Below the pieces are notes generated by a model that had not been told where the DNA came from, did not search any database, and saw nothing but the letters and a program-made list of their open reading frames with translations. A program made the translations under genes and the position numbers. A DNA stretch of 7,253 bases. Source: Actinobacteria bacterium RBG_16_64_13. GTDB lineage: Bacteria > Actinomycetota > Thermoleophilia > RBG-16-64-13. Each line of letters starts with the position of its first letter. Positions within the stretch are counted from its first letter, which is position 1. The stretch is from positions 1 to 7,253 of the forward strand of contig MELN01000046.1 in assembly GCA_001768675.1 (NCBI GenBank), given 5' to 3'. This document shows positions 1 to 5,885 of the stretch, piece after piece.

Positions 1-452
1 CCGACCCACATGCGGCCGAGCATCGCCGCACGGTTCAAACGGTCTTGGACGAGCTAGGGGCGGGGCACAAGCCCCGGGTGGTGGTACTCAACAAGGCGGA
101 CTTGGTCGATGCCTCCGCGGCGACGTTGGGGCGGGGAGTCCCGGGGGGGATCCTGGGGCGCGACGACCGATATTCGCTGAAAGTGTCGGCGCGTGACGGC
201 GTGGGCATCGACGAATTGCGTAGCATGATGGCCACGGTCCTGGCCGATCTGTGGCTGGACGTCGACTTGGCCCTTCCCTATTCGGCTGGTGATCTTCTGG
301 CCCGGGTGAGAGAGCGCGGCACGGTGGAGTTCGAGTACCGGGACGACGATGTGCGCATCCAGGGAAGAGTGCCGCCGTCCATGGCGGACGACCTGCAGAG
401 CGCCGCGCGCGCCTGGGAGCGCGCGCTCAAGGCGCGCCAGGGGGGTTTGTAG
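1..452 (+). CDS. hflX: GTPase HflX, C-terminal part (5' end outside window)
   Basis: Partial gene: the reading frame is open from the left edge (first full codon at base 3, beginning DPHAAEH) and ends at TAG 450-452, giving 150 codons. What remains is the end of the G domain plus the C-terminal tail. The G4 guanine-specificity motif NKAD is encoded at 90-101, within RVVVLNKADLV, and the G5-like SAR motif at 187-195. The tail has the sequence typical of HflX after the G domain: LPYSAGDLLARVRERGTVEFE, then a short beta-rich end with RVPPSMADDL. HflX family proteins bind the 50S subunit and split stalled or hibernating 70S ribosomes under stress; the protein is cytosolic. Walker A, the switch regions and the N-terminal HflX domain lie upstream and cannot be assessed. 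The gene converges on the M42 peptidase gene, 9 nt from stop to stop. Another TrmE-Era-Obg family GTPase is possible but the tail fits HflX best. Confidence 0.9.
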   Translation, partial: DPHAAEHRRTVQTVLDELGAGHKPRVVVLNKADLVDASAATLGRGVPGGILGRDDRYSLKVSARDGVGIDELRSMMATVLADLWLDVDLALPYSAGDLLARVRERGTVEFEYRDDDVRIQGRVPPSMADDLQSAARAWERALKARQGGL

Positions 453-461
453 GGCCCGGGT

Positions 462-1520
462 CTAGAAGTACAGGTGCGCCGACTCGATCGCGGCTGCGAT
501 CAGAGCGGCGCCTTGCTCCAAGTCCTTCAGCGACAACACTTCGACCGGCGAGTGGATGTAGCGTGTCGGCACGGCCACCACACTGCATGGGATGCCGCTC
601 TTGGTGATGCTGATGACCGTCGCGTCGGTATTGCCGCCATTGCCCACCTGTAGCTGATAGGCGATGCCCGCCTTGTCGGCCGACTCCCGCAGCCAGCGAA
701 GCACCGGACGGGGTGTGATCACTCCCCTGCCGGCCGCGTCGATGATGGTGATACTGGGGCCCTTGCCGGCGGCTACAGTGGACTCGCTCTTGCTGACCCC
801 GGGGTTGTCTCCCGGTATGGTGACGTCGGTGGCGATGGCGACGTCGGGAGTGAGACCGTAGGCGCTGGTGCGCGCGCCCTTCAGGCCGACTTCCTCCTGC
901 ACGGTGCCCACCGCCTGGATGGTGGCGCGGACCTGCTTCTTCTTGAGGAGCTTGAGGGCCGAGATCATCATGACGACGCCGGCCCGGTTATCGAGGGCCT
1001 TGCCGGTGACGAAGCCATTGCCAAGCAGACTGAACTCGCGGTCGATGGTGATGAGCGAGCCGATCTCCACCCCGAGTTCCGCCGCGCTGTCCACGCCTGT
1101 GGCGCCACAGTCGACGAACATCTCCTTGGCCTTGATCATCCGCTTGCGCTCGTCGGCGTCCATCATGTGCGGAGGACGGGAGCCCACCACTCCAGGTATG
1201 CGCTTGCCGTCGCGGGTTTGGATCATTACCCGTTGCCCGAGGATGGTCTGATCGGTCCAACCGCCCACCGGGACCATCCTGAGATAACCGTCGTCATCGA
1301 TGTGGGAGACCATGGCCCCGATCTCGTCCATGTGCGCCGCCACCATGACGGCCGGGCCTTGACCCGTTCGTATCCCGATGACGTTGCCCATCTTGTCGAT
1401 GGTGACCTCGTCCACCAGCGGTTCCATCTCTGCCCGCAGCAGGCTGGCGACCTCGTCCTCATAGCCGGACAGGCCGTGCGCGTTGGAGAATCTGCTGAGT
1501 AGAGCGGCGATGTCTTTCAT
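462..1520 (-). CDS. M42 family metallo-aminopeptidase (TET/FrvX-like)
   Basis: Full-length 352-residue protein, the usual size for the M42 family. These are cytosolic dinuclear (Zn or Co) aminopeptidases that commonly form tetrahedral dodecamers and trim peptides left by the proteasome or other proteases. Every residue expected at the active site is visible: His63 and Asp65 in AAHMDEIG, bridging Asp177 in KALDNRAG, catalytic base Glu209 and ligand Glu210 in VQEEVGLKGA, Asp232 in ATDVT, and His323 in RYIHSPVEV. Residues of roughly 75-165 form the family's inserted PDZ-like oligomerisation domain. ATG at 1520 is chosen because GGAGG lies 6 nt upstream (complement of 1527-1531). No signal peptide or membrane segment is seen. 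It lies 46 nt behind the acyl-CoA dehydrogenase gene with no promoter I can see between, so is probably second in a two-gene transcript. Many relatives are misannotated as endoglucanase or cellulase; substrate preference (Glu, Leu, Lys and so on) cannot be told from the sequence. Confidence 0.95.
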   Translation of the reverse strand: MKDIAALLSRFSNAHGLSGYEDEVASLLRAEMEPLVDEVTIDKMGNVIGIRTGQGPAVMVAAHMDEIGAMVSHIDDDGYLRMVPVGGWTDQTILGQRVMIQTRDGKRIPGVVGSRPPHMMDADERKRMIKAKEMFVDCGATGVDSAAELGVEIGSLITIDREFSLLGNGFVTGKALDNRAGVVMMISALKLLKKKQVRATIQAVGTVQEEVGLKGARTSAYGLTPDVAIATDVTIPGDNPGVSKSESTVAAGKGPSITIIDAAGRGVITPRPVLRWLRESADKAGIAYQLQVGNGGNTDATVISITKSGIPCSVVAVPTRYIHSPVEVLSLKDLEQGAALIAAAIESAHLYF

Positions 1521-1566
1521 CTCAGGCCTCCATTTCTAACTCGTTTCAAAATGAAGCCACGGCCGC

Positions 1567-3195
1567 CTAGAGCATCGTCCGTAGTTGATCCATGTCGGGG
1601 ATCAGACCGGCCTGCGAGGGGCCGTAGTCGAACTGCACCGTCTCAAGGATGGCCTTGGCTTCGGCGGATGACCATTGCCCCGACCCGTAGAGTATCTCGC
1701 TGGCTATCGAGCAGGCAGTCTGTGCGCAGAACGCGGTGTTTATCCGCGCGCACAGCCGCAGATGCTCCGCCCTCGTGGGGTCGGCATCGTCGCCGCGGGC
1801 CATTTTGTTCAACAAGGCCGCGCCGGTTTCGACCACCGAGGCCAAGGTGGCCAGCTGGAACATGACGTGCTGCTGCCGGGTGGCCTTTGCCTGGTGGGCT
1901 TCTTCGAAGAGGCGGCTGAGCAGCCGGATGATGCCGGCGAGCGTGTCGGCTTTGACATCCGGGTGGCTCTCATGCACCGCGTCCATGTGCTGGGCCAGGG
2001 ATTCGTAGAAGCCGCCCTTGGACTTGACTTCCTCGCGCCACCTGAAGGTGCTGATGATGAGCTGCTGGATCTCGCTGGTGCCCTCGTAGATGGTGGTTAT
2101 CTTGACGTCGCGCTTTATCTTCTCCACGTCGTACTCGCGGATGTAGCCGTAGCCTCCGAGCGCCTGGATGGCCGCGTCGGCGCAGGCGTTGCCGACCTCC
2201 GTGGCGAACAGCTTCGCGAGCGAGCCCTCGAGCTGCAGGTCGGTCTCGCCCGAATCGATGCGCGCGGCGACTTCGTCGATGTACGCCCTCGCAGCCTCCA
2301 GCTTGGCCACGAAGGGTAGGATCAACTTATGCGTGTATCCCTGTTTCTCAATGAGCGGAGAGCCGAACTGGACGCGCTCCTTGGCGAAAGGGATCACCTT
2401 GTCGAGCGCCGCTACTCCGGCGCCCAGACCGAAAGCCGCGACCATCAACCGGGTATAGCCGAAGACCTCGTTCGCCTGCGCAAGGCCTTGCCCCGGGACT
2501 CCGCCCACCAGGTTCTCGACAGGGACGAAGACATTGTCGAAGGCCAGAGCAGCCGTGTTGGAGCTGCGGATGCCGTGCTTCTCCTCCGGCTTGCCGGGAT
2601 GGAACCCCTCCATGGACTTCTCGACGATGAAGAAGGACGGGCCCTCCGCCGTCTGAGCCAGGACCGTCAGGAAGTCGGCATACCCGCCGTTGGAGATGAA
2701 CTGCTTGGTGCCGTTGATACGGTAGCCGGTGACTTCACCCTGGTCATCGAGCACGGGCGAGGCCGTGGTCTTCAGATTGGAGAGGTTGCTACCAGCTTCG
2801 GGCTCGGTCACTGCGTAGGCGACGATGGCGTCGCCCTCGGCAAGCTTAGTCAGCCACTTCTCCTTCTGGGCCTCCGTCGCGCCGACCAGGATCGGGTCGG
2901 TGCCGAGATGGATGGCCAGGAACGCGGTGGCGACACCCAGGCAGATCTTCGCCATCTCCTCGGAGACGGCCGCGATGTCGCGGGCCCCGCCCCCCATGCC
3001 GCCGTATTCCTCGGGTATGAAGAGCAGCTGCAGACCGATCTTGGGGCCGAGCAGCTCGCGTATCACGTCTTCGGGAAAGACCTCGTCTTTGTCGTACTGC
3101 CGCAGTCTCTCGGGGGTCAGCATGCGCTGACGGATCTGCGAAAGCAGGTCGAGTATGCCCTTGCGGTCTTCGATCGGGAGTCCTGCCAGTGCCAC
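1567..3195 (-). CDS. Acyl-CoA dehydrogenase with C-terminal extension
   Basis: FAD-dependent acyl-CoA dehydrogenase, which introduces the trans-2,3 double bond in an acyl-CoA and passes electrons to ETF. Numbering here counts from an in-frame TTG at 3207 (546 residues); from the preferred GTG at 3195 it is 542, so subtract 4. The N-terminal helical domain covers about 10-130. Signature 1 (YAVTEPEAGSNL) is at 131-142, the beta domain at about 131-235, and signature 2 (QALGGYGYIREY) at 348-359. The catalytic-base glutamate is at 375 in IYEGTSEIQ, the position used by short-, medium- and very-long-chain enzymes. About 150 further residues (395-546) follow the point where ordinary 380-residue enzymes end, recalling the extra C-terminal domain of VLCAD/ACAD9, so a long-chain substrate is possible but unproven. 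GTG 3195 is preferred because GGAGG (complement of 3201-3205) lies 5 nt before it and would overlap a TTG start. It is the first gene of the minus-strand unit; the substrate is not readable. Confidence 0.94.
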   Translation of the reverse strand: MALAGLPIEDRKGILDLLSQIRQRMLTPERLRQYDKDEVFPEDVIRELLGPKIGLQLLFIPEEYGGMGGGARDIAAVSEEMAKICLGVATAFLAIHLGTDPILVGATEAQKEKWLTKLAEGDAIVAYAVTEPEAGSNLSNLKTTASPVLDDQGEVTGYRINGTKQFISNGGYADFLTVLAQTAEGPSFFIVEKSMEGFHPGKPEEKHGIRSSNTAALAFDNVFVPVENLVGGVPGQGLAQANEVFGYTRLMVAAFGLGAGVAALDKVIPFAKERVQFGSPLIEKQGYTHKLILPFVAKLEAARAYIDEVAARIDSGETDLQLEGSLAKLFATEVGNACADAAIQALGGYGYIREYDVEKIKRDVKITTIYEGTSEIQQLIISTFRWREEVKSKGGFYESLAQHMDAVHESHPDVKADTLAGIIRLLSRLFEEAHQAKATRQQHVMFQLATLASVVETGAALLNKMARGDDADPTRAEHLRLCARINTAFCAQTACSIASEILYGSGQWSSAEAKAILETVQFDYGPSQAGLIPDMDQLRTML

Positions 3196-3200
3196 TTCCA

Positions 3201-3205
3201 CCTCC
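3201..3205 (-). promoter_or_regulatory. Shine-Dalgarno GGAGG that sets the acyl-CoA dehydrogenase start
   Basis: The minus strand reads GGAGG here, followed 5 nt later by GTG (3195-3193). A longer in-frame start, TTG at 3207-3205, overlaps this ribosome binding site and has no such motif of its own. This favours the GTG start and a protein four residues shorter than the longest reading. Confidence 0.7.
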
Positions 3206-3261
3206 AATGGCTCGGGTCGGCTGTATGGGCGGGTTTGAGCGGTCGCGGCCGCAGGCGCGAA

Positions 3262-3270
3262 AGTATAACA
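3262..3270 (-). promoter_or_regulatory. Extended -10 promoter for the acyl-CoA dehydrogenase/M42 unit
   Basis: On the minus strand the sequence reads TG-T-TATACT: an extended -10 (TG one base before the hexamer) matching TATAAT at 5 of 6 positions. It is the most AT-rich patch in an otherwise very GC-rich intergenic region. No good -35 hexamer lies 16-18 nt upstream, which extended -10 promoters often tolerate. Transcription would start near 3255, leaving a leader of about 60 nt before the GTG at 3195. This is inferred from sequence only. Confidence 0.5.
3264..3269 (+). promoter_or_regulatory. Possible plus-strand -10 (TATAAC) for the uvrC operon
   Basis: TATAAC on the plus strand matches the -10 consensus at 5 of 6 positions and overlaps the minus-strand -10, so one AT-rich island could serve both directions. 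A TTGAGC at 3235-3240 resembles a -35 but is 23 nt away, too far for an ordinary sigma-70 promoter. A second candidate, TACACT at 3306-3311, also lacks a -35. One of these probably drives uvrC, but the choice is uncertain. Confidence 0.25.
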
Positions 3271-3284
3271 TGGGCTCCCGCGCC

Positions 3285-3299
3285 GCCCGGCCGCCGGGC
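3285..3299. repeat. GC-rich inverted repeat in the divergent intergenic region
   Basis: GCCCGG and CCGGGC form a perfect 6-bp inverted repeat around a CCG centre, between the -10 candidates and the uvrC leader. It could be a small operator or a stem in the 5' leader of a plus-strand transcript starting upstream. In DNA this rich in G+C such repeats also arise by chance, and there is no T-run, so it is not a terminator. Confidence 0.3.
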
Positions 3300-3367
3300 C
3301 TGGGGTACACTTACACAGGCAATCACACTCCCGTGGACGAACGGGGTAGGCGGACCCGCCGGCAGCT

Positions 3368-5281
3368 ATGAGCGGAAGCGACGACCTCGAACATCAGATC
3401 AGGCATGCTCCGGACCTCCCTGGGGTCTATCTCTACCGGGACGGGTCGGGTGAGGTGCTGTACGTGGGCAAGGCCTTGTCGTTGCGTAAGCGCTTGGCCA
3501 GCTACCTCCCGGCAATCGAGGGGGGCGAGAACGGCCGGCTCCCGGCTAAGGTCAACGAGATGGTCGGCCGGTCCGCCTCTGTGGAGTGGATCGTAACCAG
3601 TAACGAGGTGGAGGCGCTCCTCTTGGAGCACAACCTCATCAAGCAGCACCGTTCCCCCTTCAACATCCGTCTCCGCGACGACAAGTCGTACCCCTACATC
3701 ATGATCACCGTGCAGGACGAGTTCCCGCGGGTGATGTTCACCAGGCAGCCGCACAGACGGGGAAACCTCTACTTCGGACCGTTCTCGAGTGCGGCCAAGG
3801 TCAGGGAGACGCTCGACGCGCTGGGCAAAGTCTTTCCGGTACGTGCGTGCCGCGGACATCGACCCGGCCGGCATTCGGGGTCACCTTGTCTCCAGTTCCA
3901 CATCGCTCGCTGCCCCGGACCTTGCCTGGAAACGGTGAGTGTCGCCGAGTACCAGGGCGTGATCGAGCAGGTCGTGGACTTTCTGAGCGGGCGCGAGACT
4001 AAGGTGGCGGCTCGTCTGGAGCGGTCGATGCAGGATGCCGCGGGGAGACAAGATTTTGAGAGCGCTGCTGTGTTTCGGGACCGTCTGGAGGCGTTACGTC
4101 ACGTGCTGGAACGGCAGCAGATCGAATCCAGCTCGCTGGGGTCGGCGGACGTCGCGGGGCTGGCGGTGGACGACTGGGGCGCGAACGTGCAGGTGTTCAT
4201 CACCCGGGACGGGAAGCTGGCAGACCGGCGGAGCCTCACTTTCGTGAACGTGGCTGGAGCGGACGCGCAGGAGGTGTTTGAACGGTTCGTTGCCGAGTAC
4301 TACGGGATGGCGCCGGCGGTGCCCTCCGAGTTGATAGTGCCGCCATCAGTTCGGGAAACCGGCCGGTTGGCGTCGTTCTTGGAGGGGCTGCGCGGGACCA
4401 AGGTCGACGTGCGCCAGGCGGAGCGGGGAGACAAACGGCGGCTGCAAGAAATGGCCGACCGGAACGCGGCGCTGGCGCTTGCGCATGAGCGTCTCCGGGA
4501 GGAGAGGACCCGGGAACGCCGCCTGGGCGCGTTGACCGCGCTGGAGGCCACGCTGGGGCTCGAAGGGCCGCCCATGCGGATCGAGGGCTTCGACATATCC
4601 AACCTGGGGGCGGAGAACATCGTGGCCTCGATGGTTGTCTTCGAAGGAGGCGTGCCCAAGAAGAGCGACTACCGGAAGTTCGCCATCAGGTCGACCGAGG
4701 GTCAGGACGACGTCGGTGCTATTTTCGAGACTGTGGTGCGCCGCTTCACACATGACGCCGCCGGCGGCGAACGCGCCGCCGAGGGGGCGGAAGCCGGCGC
4801 GTCTGGGCTTAGATCCCGGCCCTACGACCCGTCGTTCGAAGCTGTTCCCGACCTCGTGCTGATCGACGGGGGGAAGGGGCAGTTGGGCGCGGCGGTGGCG
4901 GCTTTGGGGGCAGCCGGTTTGGAGGCGGCTGTGACCGTCATCTCGCTGGCCAAACGCGAGGAGGAGGTGTTCGTACCCTGGTCGAGGGAGGCTCTCGATC
5001 TGGCCGTGGACGATCCCGGCCTGTTATTGCTGCAACGGGTCAGGGACGAGGCCCACAGGTTCGCCCTCGGCTTCCACCGGAGGAAGCGGGCGGCCGGCAC
5101 GACGCATTCGCTGTTGGACCAACTCCCCGGCATCGGGGACAAACGTAAGAGGGCGATCATGCAGCATTTCGGGTCGCCGGAGCGGTTCTTGCAGGCATCC
5201 AGGGAAGAGCTCGAGGCCGTGCCGGGGCTACCCGGCAAAGTGGCCAGGGAGGTGCACGCATATGTACACAAGACGGGGTAG
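3368..5281 (+). CDS. uvrC: Excinuclease ABC subunit C (UvrC)
   Basis: Complete 637-residue UvrC, the nuclease that cuts both sides of a lesion after UvrA/UvrB loading. The domains are in normal order. The GIY-YIG nuclease for the 3' cut is at about 15-100 (GVYLYRD, VLYVGKA, Arg40, NEVEALLLE at 80-88, Asn89). Four cysteines follow at 161, 174, 182 and 186; their spacing is close to the set reported to bind an iron-sulphur cluster in E. coli UvrC. The UvrB-binding UVR motif is at about 213-248. The RNase H-like nuclease for the 5' cut has Asp409 (GFDISN), Asp448, Asp500 (LIDGGKGQL) and His563. Tandem helix-hairpin-helix is at about 582-633 (LPGIGDKRKR, VPGLPGK). Both active sites look intact. 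An Ala/Gly-rich insert at 462-486 separates two core elements. ATG 3368 is the first possible start, since an in-frame TAG lies at 3347-3349, although its Shine-Dalgarno match is poor. The 3' end overlaps ogt by 20 nt. Confidence 0.98.
   Translation: MSGSDDLEHQIRHAPDLPGVYLYRDGSGEVLYVGKALSLRKRLASYLPAIEGGENGRLPAKVNEMVGRSASVEWIVTSNEVEALLLEHNLIKQHRSPFNIRLRDDKSYPYIMITVQDEFPRVMFTRQPHRRGNLYFGPFSSAAKVRETLDALGKVFPVRACRGHRPGRHSGSPCLQFHIARCPGPCLETVSVAEYQGVIEQVVDFLSGRETKVAARLERSMQDAAGRQDFESAAVFRDRLEALRHVLERQQIESSSLGSADVAGLAVDDWGANVQVFITRDGKLADRRSLTFVNVAGADAQEVFERFVAEYYGMAPAVPSELIVPPSVRETGRLASFLEGLRGTKVDVRQAERGDKRRLQEMADRNAALALAHERLREERTRERRLGALTALEATLGLEGPPMRIEGFDISNLGAENIVASMVVFEGGVPKKSDYRKFAIRSTEGQDDVGAIFETVVRRFTHDAAGGERAAEGAEAGASGLRSRPYDPSFEAVPDLVLIDGGKGQLGAAVAALGAAGLEAAVTVISLAKREEEVFVPWSREALDLAVDDPGLLLLQRVRDEAHRFALGFHRRKRAAGTTHSLLDQLPGIGDKRKRAIMQHFGSPERFLQASREELEAVPGLPGKVAREVHAYVHKTG
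5248..5252 (+). promoter_or_regulatory. Shine-Dalgarno for ogt, inside the uvrC 3' end
   Basis: GGAGG ends 9 nt before the ATG at 5262 and lies within the last codons of uvrC. It supports ATG 5262 as the true ogt start despite the 20-nt overlap, and suggests ribosomes finishing uvrC help initiate ogt. Confidence 0.65.
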
Positions 5282-5885
5282 TGGAACGAGTAACAGCCCG
5301 CGGTCCTTCGCGGACAGGGAACCGCTGAGCGCGGAGTACGATACGCCCTGGGGCCGGGGCACGGTGAGCGTTCGTCACGGACATCTGATGGCAGTCGATC
5401 TGCCCGCTGTGTCAGCCGGGGCGCGGCCGGGCACGGCAGCCTCGGCCGCCGCGGGGCAGGCGGCTTCAGGTGCGGGCCCGTCCGACGCGGCCGCAGATGC
5501 CGTCGATCGGGCGGCGCTCGACCGCTGGGTCCATGAGCTGGAAGCGTATTTCCGGGGAGAGCGCTTGACATGGTCGCCGAGAGAACTCGCTCTGGACGAA
5601 CTTACGCCCGGCTCCTTCGACCGGGCCGTGTACTCGGCGCTGCTCTCCGTGCCGCCCGCAGTCACGGTGAGCTACGGGGTCCTGGCCGAGATGGCCGGCT
5701 ACCCGCGGGCGGCACGGGCGGTGGGCAACGCCATGGCGACCAATCCAATCCCGGTCGTCATACCCTGCCACCGCGTCGTCAGGTCCGACGGCAGCCTTGG
5801 TAACTACGGGGACGATCCGGCCTGGAAAGAGCGTTTGCTCGCCCATGAGAGAGACCATGCCGGTGCGTACACGGGGAAGCGATGA
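5262..5885 (+). CDS. ogt: Methylated-DNA--[protein]-cysteine S-methyltransferase
   Basis: Suicide DNA repair protein, 207 residues, that moves the alkyl group from O6-alkylguanine (and O4-alkylthymine) to its own cysteine. The C-terminal active domain is fully conserved. The recognition helix-turn-helix region at about 138-162 (YGVLAEMAGYPRAARAVGNAM) includes Tyr138 and the arginine finger Arg152. The active site IPCHRVV has acceptor Cys169 and His170. GNYG at 180-183 and LLAHE, ending in Glu196 of the Cys-His-Glu relay, follow. Because the cysteine is present this is a true alkyltransferase, not an alkyltransferase-like protein. The N-terminal domain is short, and residues about 49-82 are Ala/Gly-rich and probably a disordered linker. 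There is no AraC-type Ada domain. ATG 5262 is backed by GGAGG 9 nt upstream. The gene overlaps uvrC by 20 nt and rapZ by 4 nt (ATGA), so its level should follow that of uvrC. The symbol could equally be mgmt or adaB. Confidence 0.95.
   Translation: MYTRRGSGTSNSPRSFADREPLSAEYDTPWGRGTVSVRHGHLMAVDLPAVSAGARPGTAASAAAGQAASGAGPSDAAADAVDRAALDRWVHELEAYFRGERLTWSPRELALDELTPGSFDRAVYSALLSVPPAVTVSYGVLAEMAGYPRAARAVGNAMATNPIPVVIPCHRVVRSDGSLGNYGDDPAWKERLLAHERDHAGAYTGKR

Noticed and set aside
431..438. GGCGCGCC palindrome at the end of hflX
   Set aside because: An 8-bp GC-only palindrome inside a coding region is expected by chance at this base composition.
453..464. Symmetric GGGCCCGGG-type sequence between hflX and the M42 gene as a terminator
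   Set aside because: The pairing is short with central mismatches and there is no T-run on either side.
1675..2319. 214-codon open frame on the plus strand
   Set aside because: Antisense to the C-terminal half of the acyl-CoA dehydrogenase; no domain recognised.
2329..3453. 374-codon open frame on the plus strand
   Set aside because: It lies almost wholly antisense to the acyl-CoA dehydrogenase, whose motifs and catalytic glutamate are certain, and runs through the intergenic region into the uvrC start. The protein has no recognisable motif. Long antisense frames are expected in DNA this rich in G+C.
3323..3874. 183-codon open frame on the minus strand, which could look like an upstream gene of the acyl-CoA dehydrogenase operon
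   Set aside because: Antisense to the uvrC GIY-YIG domain, which is unmistakable; no domain recognised in the minus-strand product.
4822..5571. 249-codon open frame on the minus strand
   Set aside because: Antisense to the end of uvrC and the start of ogt; the translation is rich in Pro, Arg and Ser without domain features, typical of a shadow frame.
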